Source of the DNA: Microbaculum sp051390635 | GTDB lineage: Bacteria > Pseudomonadota > Alphaproteobacteria > Rhizobiales > Tepidamorphaceae | Length of the DNA: 64,000 bases | Direction: 5' to 3' | NCBI RefSeq assembly: GCF_051390635.1 | Contig: NZ_JBPODT010000005.1 | Span: 310,001-374,000, forward strand | Shown here: one piece after another, positions 52,405 to 61,139 of the stretch | Layout of the letters: the number at the start of each line of letters is the position of its first letter | Position numbering within the stretch: the stretch's first letter is position 1 | Notes under the pieces: generated by a model | Seen by the model: the letters and a program-made list of their open reading frames with translations, nothing else | Databases searched by the model: none | What the model was told of the DNA's origin: nothing | Program-made: the position numbers and the translations under genes

Positions 52405-54206
52405 GCCCGCGCCGCCTCTTCATCGCCGGCGCCGTCGCCCTGTTCGCGCTCGCGCCGTTCGTGCTGCCGATCGGCTACGTGACGCCGCTCACCTATATCG
52501 GCCTGTCCGCCCTCGTCTGTATCGGCCTGGTGCTGATGACGGGCGTCGCGGCAATGACGTCCTTCGGACAGGCCGCGTTCTGCGGCGTTGCCGCCTATTC
52601 TACCGCGGTGCTCACGACGCAGTACGGCTGGTCGGTATTCGCGACCCTGCCCGTCGCCCTCGCGGTGACGGTGCTGTTCGCCGTCGCGCTCGGCGCGCTG
52701 ACCGTGCGCCTTGCCGGTCACTACCTCGTTCTCGGCACGCTCGCCTGGGGCATCGCCCTCTTCTACCTGTTCGCCAACATTCCGGTTCTCGGCGGGTTCA
52801 ACGGGATCACCGACATCCCGGCGGTCTCGATCGGCGAGGCCGTGCTGACCGACCCGCGCGACTTCTACCTGGTCATCTGGGGTCTCGTCGGCCTGGCGAT
52901 GCTCGCGGTGACCAACCTGCTCGACAGCCGCATCGGCCGGGCGATGCGCAGCCTCCCCTCGGAGGTTCTGGCCGAGAGCTTCGGCGTGTCGACCGCGCGG
53001 CTCAAGCTGATCGTCTTCGTGCTCGCCGCAGTCCTGGCCGGCCTGTCGGGCTGGCTGCAGGCCCACTACGTCCGGGTCGTTAATCCGTCGCCCTTCGGCG
53101 TCAACGCGTCGATCGACTACCTGTTCATGGCGGTGATCGGCGGCACCGGCAACCTGGGCGGCGCGATCCTGGGCCCGGCGGTCTTCGAGACCGTGCGGAC
53201 ATGGCTGCGCGAATGGCTACCGCTCCTGACCGGCAGGACGGGCAGCTACGAAATCACAGCCTTCGGTCTCCTGGTGATCATCCTGATCCAGGGCGCGCCC
53301 GCCGGGCTGATGTCGTTTGTCTCGCGGTTTCTGCCATCAAAGCAGCCCGTGAAGGCGCCGGCTTCGGCGCCGGCCCTGCCCCGGCGCGCGCTTCCCGAGC
53401 GCGGCACGCCCCTGCTCGAAGTCGATTGCGTGTCCAAGGTCTTCGGCGGCCTGCGCGCCGTCGACGACGTCTCCTTCGACATGAAGGCGGGAGAGATACT
53501 CGGCCTCATCGGCCCCAACGGCGCCGGCAAGAGCACCCTCTTCAACCTGCTGACCGGTGTCGCGTCGCTGACCTCCGGAACCGTCCGGTTCCTGGGCACC
53601 AGGATCGAGACGCTGGCGCAGAGGGACATCGCCGCCCTCGGCGTGGGACGGACGTTTCAGCACGTGCAGCTTCGCCCGCAGATGAGCGCGCTTGAGAACG
53701 CCGCGTTCGGTGCCAACCTCCGCGGGTCCGCCGGCGTCTTCGCCGCCATGGCCCGTGCCGACCGGGCGGAGGAGGCGCAGATCCTGCGCGTCGCCCAGGA
53801 TCAGCTCGAGCGCGTCGGGCTCGGGCACCTCGCCGACATCGAGGCCGGCAATCTGGCGCTGGGACAACAGCGCGTCCTCGAGATCGCCAGGGCACTCGCC
53901 TTCGATCCGGCGCTGCTTCTGCTCGACGAGCCGGCCGCGGGCCTGCGCCATCAGGAAAAGCAGGATCTCGCGGCCCTTCTGTCCGACCTGCGCGAGCAGG
54001 GACTGTCGATCCTGCTGGTCGAGCACGACATGGACTTCGTGATGAATCTGGTCGACCGCCTCGTCGTCGTCGACTTCGGCGTGAAGATCGCGGAGGGCGA
54101 TCCCGCGTCGGTGCGCGCGAACCCGCGGGTGATCGAGGCCTATCTCGGCGGCGTCGACGACCCGATCGACGGGCCCTTAGACGGGCTCGCGGAGGTGCGC
54201 CCATGA
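52401..54206 (+). CDS. fused ABC transporter permease-ATPase (LivM-LivG)
   Basis: 601 residues, starting with TTG inside the livH stop. Residues about 1-310 are a LivM permease (ALVCIGLVLMTGVAAMTSFGQAAF, LFMAVIGGTGNLGGAILGPAVFE). After a Pro/Ala linker (about 312-335) comes a LivG ATPase: Walker A GPNGAGKST near residue 371, VGRTFQHVQLRP, signature LALGQQRVLEIAR, Walker B LLLLDEPAAGL, switch His VEHDMDFVM. Fusion of the two subunits fixes their 1:1 ratio and is found in some alphaproteobacteria. It overlaps livF by ATGA. The signature is LALGQQR rather than LSGGQ. Confidence 0.93.
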   Translation: MSPRRLFIAGAVALFALAPFVLPIGYVTPLTYIGLSALVCIGLVLMTGVAAMTSFGQAAFCGVAAYSTAVLTTQYGWSVFATLPVALAVTVLFAVALGALTVRLAGHYLVLGTLAWGIALFYLFANIPVLGGFNGITDIPAVSIGEAVLTDPRDFYLVIWGLVGLAMLAVTNLLDSRIGRAMRSLPSEVLAESFGVSTARLKLIVFVLAAVLAGLSGWLQAHYVRVVNPSPFGVNASIDYLFMAVIGGTGNLGGAILGPAVFETVRTWLREWLPLLTGRTGSYEITAFGLLVIILIQGAPAGLMSFVSRFLPSKQPVKAPASAPALPRRALPERGTPLLEVDCVSKVFGGLRAVDDVSFDMKAGEILGLIGPNGAGKSTLFNLLTGVASLTSGTVRFLGTRIETLAQRDIAALGVGRTFQHVQLRPQMSALENAAFGANLRGSAGVFAAMARADRAEEAQILRVAQDQLERVGLGHLADIEAGNLALGQQRVLEIARALAFDPALLLLDEPAAGLRHQEKQDLAALLSDLREQGLSILLVEHDMDFVMNLVDRLVVVDFGVKIAEGDPASVRANPRVIEAYLGGVDDPIDGPLDGLAEVRP

Positions 54207-54925
54207 CCGCACTGCTCGAAGCACGCGGCATCGGCGTCAGCTACGGCAAGATCGTGGCGGTCTCCGATGTCTCCCTGTCCGTCGCCCCCGGCAGCATCGT
54301 CACGGCGATCGGCCCCAACGGCGCGGGAAAGTCGAGCCTGCTGCGCGCCCTCGTCGGCGCCCAGCCGAGCACCGGAGAGATCCATTTCATGGGCGAACGC
54401 ATCGATCGCCTGCCCATGGAGGACCGCATCGAGATGGGTCTCGTCCTCGTGCCCGAGGAGCGCGCCCTGTTCTCCAGCATGAGCGTTCGCGACAATATCG
54501 AGCTCGGCGCCTTCGGCCGGCGCGGCGACGGATCGGCGGCGATCGATGCCGTGCGCAGGGAAATCTACGAGCTGTTCCCGCGGCTGAAGGAGCGCGCCGG
54601 CCAGGAAGCGGGAACCCTGTCGGGCGGCGAACGCCAGATGCTGGCGCTCGCCCGGGCGCTGATGGGCAAGCCGCGCCTGCTCATGCTCGACGAGCCGTCG
54701 CTGGGGCTCGCGCCGCGCATCGTGCGTGACATCTTCCGGATCATCATCGAACTTCGGCGCCGCGGCGTGTCCCTTCTGGTCGTCGAGCAGAATGCCCGCG
54801 CGGCCCTGCAGGCGGCCGACCGCGGCTACGTCATCGAGCAAGGCAAGATCGCCATGGAGGGCGAGGCAGGCGCCCTGGCGAACGACGCCCGCGTTCTCGC
54901 GACCTATCTCGGCGGACCGAAGTGA
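54203..54925 (+). CDS. branched-chain type ABC transporter ATPase (LivF-like)
   Basis: 240 residues. Walker A GPNGAGKSSLLRAL, Q-loop followed by LVLVPEERALFSSMSV, signature LSGGERQMLALARAL, Walker B LLMLDEPSLGLAP and switch VEQNARAA: a classical LivF. The second ATPase of the importer, pairing with the LivG half of the fusion protein. It overlaps the fusion gene by 4 bp. Confidence 0.95.
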   Translation: MTALLEARGIGVSYGKIVAVSDVSLSVAPGSIVTAIGPNGAGKSSLLRALVGAQPSTGEIHFMGERIDRLPMEDRIEMGLVLVPEERALFSSMSVRDNIELGAFGRRGDGSAAIDAVRREIYELFPRLKERAGQEAGTLSGGERQMLALARALMGKPRLLMLDEPSLGLAPRIVRDIFRIIIELRRRGVSLLVVEQNARAALQAADRGYVIEQGKIAMEGEAGALANDARVLATYLGGPK

Positions 54926-54936
54926 CCTGGAACAGC

Positions 54937-54955
54937 GGACGCGGCTGCCGCGTCC
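54937..54955 (+). other. perfect 8-bp hairpin between livF and the acyl-CoA ligase
   Basis: GGACGCGG-CTG-CCGCGTCC, an 8-bp stem with a 3-nt loop, 11 bp after the livF stop. No T-run follows, so processing or partial termination is more likely than full termination. The next gene has its own strong ribosome site GGAGGAGG. Confidence 0.45.
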
Positions 54956-54985
54956 TGCGGATCATTTCCTGGAGGAGGTGAACAG

Positions 54986-56521
54986 ATGCGCGCGAGCCTG
55001 GGCTCCCTGACCGCCTATCCGAGCGTCGTGCACATGCTGTTGGACCGGGCCGGGAAGACGCCTCTGGCGCCGGCGATGATCGACGGCGATCGCACGCTGG
55101 ACTACGCCGGCCTCGTCCGCTGTGTCGCCGGCTGCGCGGCCTGGCTGCGCGATCGCGGCGTCGCCGGCGGGCGGGTCGCGCTGATCGCGCAGAACTCCCT
55201 CGACTGCGCGATCGCGCTCTACGCGGTCCACGCCGCGGGCGCACAGGTCGTGCCGGTCAATCCCGCCTATACCGAACGCGAACTGAAGCAGATCCTCGAG
55301 GACGCCGATCCCGCCCTCGTGCTCTTCGACGCCGCCCGCGAAGCCGAACTCGGACCGCTCCTGGACGGGCTGGGCGTGCCCGGCGAAGCCATCGGTCCCG
55401 GCAAGCGCCTGCTCGATGCGTGGAAGGACGACGCCGGCGTGCCGTCGCCCGCCTCCCTGCCGGGGCCGGACGACCTCGCGACGCTGCAGTACACCGGCGG
55501 AACAACCGGCCGGCCGAAGGGCGTGAACATCACCCACGGCCAGATCGCCGTGAACGTGGCGCAGCGCGAAGCCGCGCTCCCCACGGGCGAAAACGAGGTC
55601 GTCCTGTGCGTCATGCCCCTGTTCCACGTCTTCGCCACGTCGATGTGCCTCTATCTGGCGGCCAACTGCGGCGGGCTGCTGATTATCCTGCCGCGATACA
55701 GGCCGGACCTGGTTCTCGAGGCCCTGATGCGGCACGCGGTGACCCGGCTGCCGGCCGGCCCGACGATCATTTCCGGGCTCATGTCGTTCGAGGGCTTCGA
55801 GGAGGCGGACCTCGGCTCGCTCCGCGCCGTCTATTCGGGCTCCGCCGCCCTTCCCGAAGCCGTGCTGAAACGGTGGGAGGATATGGTCGGCTGCCCGATC
55901 TACGAAGGCTATGGCCAGTCGGAGGCCGGCCCGGTGCTGACCTACCAGTACGAGGGCGAGGCGCGGATTCCGGGCTCCGTCGGGCGGCCGGTGCCCGGGA
56001 CGGAGGTCCAGATCGTCGATCCCGAAGACGGGCACACGGTGCTTCCGGTCGGCGAGGCCGGCGAGATCCGCGCGCGCGGCCCGCAGATCATGGCGGGCTA
56101 CCGGGCCCGCCCGCAGGAGACGGCCGCCGCCCTTCGCGACGGCTGGCTCTACACCGGCGATATCGGCCGGCTGGACGCGGACGGCAATCTCTATATCAGT
56201 GACCGCAAGAAGGACATGGTGATCACCGGGGGATACAACGTCTACCCGCGCGAGGTGGAGGAGGTGCTGCACGCCCACCCCGCCGTAGCGGAAGCCGCCG
56301 TGATCGGACGGCCCGACGACTACCGCGGCGAGATCGTCGTCGCCTACCTGGCGATGCGGCCGGGCGCCGAGCGCGATTTCGACACGCTGGAAGAGCACTG
56401 CCGCCGCAACCTCGCCCGCTACAAGGTGCCGGCCAGGTTCGTCCAGCTGCCCAGCCTGCCCCGGACCGTGATCGGCAAGCTCGACAAGCCCGCGCTGCAT
56501 GCGATCGCAGACCACCCCTGA
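54986..56521 (+). CDS. AMP-dependent acyl-CoA ligase (long-chain type)
   Basis: 511 residues. The phosphate loop is LQYTGGTTGRPKGVNITH, then YEGYGQSEAGPV, WLYTGDIGRLDADG and the hinge motif SDRKKDMVITGGYNVYPREVEEVL, with a C-terminal TVIGKLDKP lysine. This profile resembles long/medium-chain or FadD3-like ligases. It activates the substrate delivered by the neighbouring importer (inference). It precedes a thiolase, the same ligase-thiolase pairing as at 1-1906. Confidence 0.92.
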   Translation: MRASLGSLTAYPSVVHMLLDRAGKTPLAPAMIDGDRTLDYAGLVRCVAGCAAWLRDRGVAGGRVALIAQNSLDCAIALYAVHAAGAQVVPVNPAYTERELKQILEDADPALVLFDAAREAELGPLLDGLGVPGEAIGPGKRLLDAWKDDAGVPSPASLPGPDDLATLQYTGGTTGRPKGVNITHGQIAVNVAQREAALPTGENEVVLCVMPLFHVFATSMCLYLAANCGGLLIILPRYRPDLVLEALMRHAVTRLPAGPTIISGLMSFEGFEEADLGSLRAVYSGSAALPEAVLKRWEDMVGCPIYEGYGQSEAGPVLTYQYEGEARIPGSVGRPVPGTEVQIVDPEDGHTVLPVGEAGEIRARGPQIMAGYRARPQETAAALRDGWLYTGDIGRLDADGNLYISDRKKDMVITGGYNVYPREVEEVLHAHPAVAEAAVIGRPDDYRGEIVVAYLAMRPGAERDFDTLEEHCRRNLARYKVPARFVQLPSLPRTVIGKLDKPALHAIADHP

Positions 56522-56558
56522 ACCATTCTGGCCATGGCTAGGATCCGAACCTGAAGGA

Positions 56559-57776
56559 ATGACAGAGTTGAACTATCGCGCGGAGATCCCCTACGGATCC
56601 TACTGGTCGACACCCTTTGCCAAATGGCAGGGGAGCTTCGCCCATCTTCACAGCGTCGAGTTTGCCGCCGCCGTCGCTCGGGATGAACTGGAGCGTCGCG
56701 GGATATCGCCGGCATCGTTCGATTTCGGCGTGCTCGGGCTCACCGTCCCGCAAAAGGGATCGTTCTACGGACTACCGTGGTTCACGGGCCTCGTCGGCGC
56801 GTCGCAGGTTGGCGGTCCGACCATATCGCAGGCCTGCGCGACCGGCTTGAGATGCCTCCAGACCGGCGCGCTGGAAATCGAGGCCGGCCTGGCCACCTGC
56901 GCCCTCGTCGCGGCCTGCGACCGGACATCGAACGGGCCGCACGTCTACTATCCCGCCCCCGACGCACCGGGCGGAACGGGCACCAATGAAGACTGGGTCC
57001 TGGACAATTTCGGTTGCGATCCGCTCGGCGGACATTCGATGCTCGCCACGGCGGAGAACGTGGCACGACGATACGGTCTCTCCACCGGCGAACAGCACGA
57101 GATCGTGTTGCGCCGAAGCGAGCAGTACGAGATGGCGCTCGCGGACGACCGGGCCTTCCAGCGCCGGTACATGACCCTGCCGTTTCCTTTGCCCGCGTCC
57201 CGGTCCCGGGCGCCGACGATGGAGCTGGAGGGCGACGAGGGGATCTTTCCGACCTCCGCGGACGGGCTGGCCCGCCTGAAGCCGGTCACGGAGGGTGGGA
57301 CGGTAACGTTCGGCGGTCAGACCCATCCCGCCGACGGAAACGCCGCCGTGATCCTCGCAACCCCGGAGCGCGCCCGCGACCTCAGCCGCAATCCGGATAT
57401 CGCGGTGCGGCTTCTCGGTTTCGGCCTCGCCCGCACCGATCTCGCCCACATGCCGATGGCACCGGTGCCCGCGACGCGGGCAGCGCTTCGAAACGCCGAC
57501 ATTCAGGTGACTGACCTGGACGCGATCAAGACGCACAATCCCTTTGCGGTGAACGACCTCGTCCTTGCGCGCGACCTCGGTCTGGACGCTTCGGCAATGA
57601 ACAATTTCGGCTGTTCGCTGATCTGGGGCCACCCGCAAGGCCCCACGGGACTGCGCGGCGTCATCGAGCTGATCGAGGAACTCGCATTGCGCGGCGGCGG
57701 CCGCGGACTGTTCACCGGCTGCGCCGCCGGCGACACCGCGATGGCGGTCGTCGTCGAGGTTACCGACCGCGGCTGA
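56559..57776 (+). CDS. thiolase family protein (acetyl-CoA C-acyltransferase-like)
   Basis: About 405 residues from ATG 56559; TTG 56568 has better AAGGA spacing and is an alternative. Active-site Cys93 is in SQACATGLRCLQ. The second catalytic set is visible as NPFAVNDL, GHPQGPTGLR and the C-terminal cysteine block TGCAAGDTAMAVVVE. The usual N-E-A-F-A motif is N-P-F-A-V and the glycine-rich C-terminus is altered, so substrate and direction may be unusual. It probably cleaves the beta-ketoacyl-CoA formed after the acyl-CoA dehydrogenase. Last gene of the operon; a perfect hairpin overlaps its stop. Confidence 0.88.
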   Translation: MTELNYRAEIPYGSYWSTPFAKWQGSFAHLHSVEFAAAVARDELERRGISPASFDFGVLGLTVPQKGSFYGLPWFTGLVGASQVGGPTISQACATGLRCLQTGALEIEAGLATCALVAACDRTSNGPHVYYPAPDAPGGTGTNEDWVLDNFGCDPLGGHSMLATAENVARRYGLSTGEQHEIVLRRSEQYEMALADDRAFQRRYMTLPFPLPASRSRAPTMELEGDEGIFPTSADGLARLKPVTEGGTVTFGGQTHPADGNAAVILATPERARDLSRNPDIAVRLLGFGLARTDLAHMPMAPVPATRAALRNADIQVTDLDAIKTHNPFAVNDLVLARDLGLDASAMNNFGCSLIWGHPQGPTGLRGVIELIEELALRGGGRGLFTGCAAGDTAMAVVVEVTDRG

Positions 57777-57799
57777 TCTCCCAAGGCAATCAGCCGCGG
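57767..57799. terminator. perfect 11-bp hairpin between convergent operons
   Basis: CCGCGGCTGAT / ATCAGCCGCGG with an 11-nt loop. It includes the thiolase stop codon and lies before the convergent ectoine genes, so it could block read-through in both directions. There is no T-run on either side, so it is not a canonical intrinsic terminator. Confidence 0.55.
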
Positions 57800-57933
57800 G
57801 ATCAGAAAATAGGCGCAACGCCACGGCACGTAGGGTTCGCAAGCAGCGAACAGGAACGCGAAGGACCGGCGGGGGAGCGGGATCCGGCGGTCTCCGGCCT
57901 GTATGACCAATCGCGTTTCAGGCCAGGTTCGAC

Positions 57934-58938
57934 CTATTCCACCACCGATGCGACCACGGCGAGGCAGTCGCCGGGCTTGATCAGTCCGGGGAAATGCCGC
58001 GCCACCAGAAGGCCGGTGTTGCGCGACTGGACCACGACCGGCTCGCCGCCGACGTGATCGACCGGCCAAATCAGGGCCAGCGGATCGTCCTTGGCCACCG
58101 GATCTCCAAGGTCCACGAGGACTTCCAGAAGCCCGTTCCGCTCGCAGAAGTGGAAGCAGTCGCCGACCGTCGTGTCGATGCCGATGCTCGGCCCGATCTC
58201 CGGCTCGCCGTCCAGAATGCCGGCGTGCTTGAGGAGGTTGCGCACGCCGCGTCGCGCGATCCGGGCGGTGCGGGCGGTCGCCGTTCCCCCGCCGCCAAGC
58301 TCGGTGGTGACGAAGGTCTTGCCGGCGTCCTCGACGACGGTGTCGTACATGCCGACCGCATCGATCTCGCGCAAGGTCATCGAATAGGGGGCATTGAAGG
58401 CCTGCATCGCCGCGATACAGGCGTCCTGCTGAACCGCCGAGTCGAGCAGATGCGCCGCCGCGAACGGCACGAAGTCGAGCGTCTTCCCGCCGGAATGGTA
58501 GTCGAGCACGACGTCGGCCAAAGGAACAAGCTGGTTGAGGAAGAAGTCGGCGATCTTCTCGGTCGGCGAGCCGTCGGCCCGGCCGGGGAAGCAGCGGTTG
58601 AGATTGACGCCGTCGAGGGGAGAGGTGCGCCGCGCCGCGTGGAAGGCCGGCGTGTTCATGAATGGAACGATGATCACGCGCCCCCGGATCTCGGCCGGCT
58701 TGAGCTCGTGGGCGAGCGCCTGCAGCGCGATCGGCCCTTCGTATTCGTCGCCGTGGTTGGCGCCGGTCAGCAGGGCAGTCGGCCCGTCGCCGTTTCGGAT
58801 GACGGCGATCGGTATCATCACCGAGCCCCAGGCCGACTCGTCGCGGCTAACGGGCAGGCGCAGGAACCCGAAATGGGCGCCGTCCCTGTCGAAGGGGATG
58901 GTCGGCACGATCGGGCTGGGACGCGGCGGCGCGCTCAT
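57934..58938 (-). CDS. doeB: N-alpha-acetyl-L-2,4-diaminobutyrate deacetylase (DoeB/EutE)
   Basis: 334 residues from ATG 58938, which overlaps the doeA stop (ATGA). Succinylglutamate desuccinylase/aspartoacylase (AstE/AspA) fold: zinc ligands His62 and Glu65 in TGANHGDEYEG, and His148 in LDYHSGGKTLDF, which also has the AspA-type GG loop. In ectoine breakdown it deacetylates the DoeA product N-acetyl-diaminobutyrate. Its position directly after doeA is what is known for Ruegeria and Halomonas. The reading frame is open 14 codons further upstream inside doeA but this is a shadow. Confidence 0.92.
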   Translation of the reverse strand: MSAPPRPSPIVPTIPFDRDGAHFGFLRLPVSRDESAWGSVMIPIAVIRNGDGPTALLTGANHGDEYEGPIALQALAHELKPAEIRGRVIIVPFMNTPAFHAARRTSPLDGVNLNRCFPGRADGSPTEKIADFFLNQLVPLADVVLDYHSGGKTLDFVPFAAAHLLDSAVQQDACIAAMQAFNAPYSMTLREIDAVGMYDTVVEDAGKTFVTTELGGGGTATARTARIARRGVRNLLKHAGILDGEPEIGPSIGIDTTVGDCFHFCERNGLLEVLVDLGDPVAKDDPLALIWPVDHVGGEPVVVQSRNTGLLVARHFPGLIKPGDCLAVVASVVE

Positions 58939-60125
58939 CAGTCCTTCACCAGAAGCCGGCGCGGCACATTGGCCAGACACTCGGGTCCGTTCTCGCCGAT
59001 CACGATGCTCTCCGTAATCTCAAGCCCCCAGTCGTCCATCCAGAGGCCGGTCATGAAATGGAACGTCATGCCGGGTTGGAGCACCGTGCGGTCGCCGGAG
59101 CGAAGGCTCATGGTGCGCTCGCCCCAGTCGGGCGGATAGGACAGGCCGATCGGATAGCCGGTGCGGTTGTCCTTGACGATGCCGTGCGTCTCCAGGACAC
59201 CGAAGAACGCGTTGGCGATGTCCTCGCAGACGTTGCCCGCCTTCGCCGCGTCCAGTCCCGCCTCCATGCCCTCCAGGACCGCCTTTTCGGCATCGAGAAA
59301 GGTCTGGCTCGGCTTGCCGAGGAAGATCGTGCGCGACAGCGGGCAGTGATAGCGGTGACAGACGCCGGCGATCTCGAAGAACGTGCCTTCGCCCGCCTGC
59401 ATCGGCCTGTCGTCCCAGGTCAGGTGCGGCGCCGCAGCATCGCTGCCCGATGGCAGCAGCGGCACGATCGCCGGATAGTCGCCGCCGACCCCGATCGCGG
59501 GATCGTAGCGCAGGCCCGCGTCGTAGATCTCGGCCACGAGACTGCTCTTCGGCAAGCCCGGCTCGATCGTCTCGAAGATGCGCTGATGCATCCGCTCGAC
59601 GAAGCGGGCGGCCGTCCGCATATAGTCGAGCTCCTGCGGCGACTTCACCGCGCGCTGCCAGTTGACGAGCGCCGTCACGTCGGAAAACCGCGCGTTGGGG
59701 AGCGCTTTCTGCAGCGTCGCGTAGGCGGCCGCGGTGAACCAGTAATTGTCCATCTCGACGCCGATCGCGAGCCTGTCCCATCCGCGGTCGGCGAGCCGCG
59801 CGGCGAGATAGTCCATCGGGTGGCGCTCGGTGGACTGAACGTAGTGGTCTGGATAGCCGATGATGTTCTCGGGTTTCATGAAGGTGGTTCTGAGCGCGCC
59901 GTTGGCGTCCTGGCTGCGCCCGAACCAGACCGGCTCGCCATCCATCGCCAGCACCACGCACTGGTGCACGTAGAAGGACCATCCGTCATAGCCGGTGAGC
60001 CAGGCCATGTTCGAAGGATCGGTGACGATGATGAGATCGACACCGGCGGCCTGCATGGCGGTGCGCGTCTTGGCGATCCGGGCATCGTATTCCTGTCGCG
60101 TGAAATGAAGTCTCGGTGCCAGCAT
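58938..60125 (-). CDS. doeA: ectoine hydrolase (DoeA/EutD)
   Basis: 395 residues, M24/creatinase-like fold. N-terminal domain with DPSNMAWLTGYDGWSFYVHQ; C-terminal pita-bread domain with GGDYPAIVPLLPSGSDA, FFEIAGVCHRYHCPLSRT and GLEITESIVI. The metal ligands of aminopeptidases are mostly not conserved, as in ectoine hydrolases and creatinases. It opens the ectoine ring to N-acetyl-diaminobutyrate. It is preceded 21 bp upstream by eutC. An Xaa-Pro dipeptidase name would be misleading given the operon. Confidence 0.93.
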   Translation of the reverse strand: MLAPRLHFTRQEYDARIAKTRTAMQAAGVDLIIVTDPSNMAWLTGYDGWSFYVHQCVVLAMDGEPVWFGRSQDANGALRTTFMKPENIIGYPDHYVQSTERHPMDYLAARLADRGWDRLAIGVEMDNYWFTAAAYATLQKALPNARFSDVTALVNWQRAVKSPQELDYMRTAARFVERMHQRIFETIEPGLPKSSLVAEIYDAGLRYDPAIGVGGDYPAIVPLLPSGSDAAAPHLTWDDRPMQAGEGTFFEIAGVCHRYHCPLSRTIFLGKPSQTFLDAEKAVLEGMEAGLDAAKAGNVCEDIANAFFGVLETHGIVKDNRTGYPIGLSYPPDWGERTMSLRSGDRTVLQPGMTFHFMTGLWMDDWGLEITESIVIGENGPECLANVPRRLLVKD

Positions 60126-60146
60126 CGGTCTTGGCTCGTTCCTGTA

Positions 60147-61139
60147 TCAGCTGGTGAAGTCGGTCCCGGCGCCACGCGCGGCGGCACGCTCGCGGGCCAG
60201 TGTGGCGATGGCGGTGTCCTGCACGCCGGTTCCCGTCATGTCCGCGACGGTGATCTGCTCCGCGGCGGTTCGCCCCGGTGCCTGCCCCTCGACAATGGCG
60301 CCAAGTTCGGGAAACTCCGCGTCCGCGGCCACCACGCCGGCGTCGATGGCGCTGCGCAATTCGCCAAGCGAGCGCGTCTGGCTCAGCCGGTCGGGCACGT
60401 AGACATCGGCGCGGCGCAGACAGGCCGGATCCAGTTCGTTCTTCGTGTGCTGATCGGACCCCATGGCGGTCACGTGCTGGCCCGGACGCAACCAGTCGGC
60501 GCGCACGACGGGCGCCGTCGCCGGCGTCGTCGTCACCACGATATCGGCGTCCGCGATCGCGCGCGCCGGATCGGTCTCGGCCGACACGGCAATGCCGAGC
60601 GCGCCGGTCATCGCCGCGGCCAGCACCTCGGCCTTGCCGGCGTCACGGCCCCAGATCGTCGCCCGCTCGATCGGGCGCACCAGGGTGAGCGCCTGCAACT
60701 GCAGCCGCGCCTGCATGCCCGTACCGAAGATCGTGGCCCGTCGGGAGTCGGGGCGCGAAAGATGGCGGGCGGCCACGGCGCCTGCCGCCGCCGTGCGCAC
60801 GTCCGTGAGATAGCCGTTGTCCAGCAACAGCGCCTCGACCTGGCCGGTGCGCGCGGAGAACAGGACCATCAGGCCCGAGGTCGACGGCAAGCCGATTTTC
60901 GGGTTGTCGAAGAACCCCGGCGACACCTTGAGGGCGAAACTGTCGATGCCGGGAACGTAGGCTGTCTTCACGTCGACCTCGCCGTTGTGCTCCGCGATCG
61001 CCATCGACAGGATCGGCGGCATCACGACCCCGCCGCGCGCGAGCGCCCGGAAGGCAGTCTCGACGCAACCGACCGCCGCGTCGTCGAGCGGCACGGCGGA
61101 GCGGAGCTCCGTTTCGGTTAGGATCCGGATCGTCGGCAT
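60147..61139 (-). CDS. eutC: ornithine cyclodeaminase/mu-crystallin-like protein (EutC)
   Basis: 330 residues. N-terminal substrate domain with VKTAYVPGIDSFALKVSPGFFDNP; Rossmann domain starting near RRATIFGTGMQARLQLQAL and ADIVVTTTPATAPVV; C-terminal VADMTGTGVQDTAIATLA. In ectoine clusters EutC acts with EutB and EutA and is linked to hydroxyectoine use. The exact reaction is not certain. Its ATG begins at the last base of the eutB stop (TGATG), so translation is coupled. Confidence 0.92.
   Translation of the reverse strand: MPTIRILTETELRSAVPLDDAAVGCVETAFRALARGGVVMPPILSMAIAEHNGEVDVKTAYVPGIDSFALKVSPGFFDNPKIGLPSTSGLMVLFSARTGQVEALLLDNGYLTDVRTAAAGAVAARHLSRPDSRRATIFGTGMQARLQLQALTLVRPIERATIWGRDAGKAEVLAAAMTGALGIAVSAETDPARAIADADIVVTTTPATAPVVRADWLRPGQHVTAMGSDQHTKNELDPACLRRADVYVPDRLSQTRSLGELRSAIDAGVVAADAEFPELGAIVEGQAPGRTAAEQITVADMTGTGVQDTAIATLARERAAARGAGTDFTS

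Noticed and set aside
58938..60125. Xaa-Pro dipeptidase
   Set aside because: M24-type fold, but metal ligands are not conserved and the operon is that of ectoine hydrolase.
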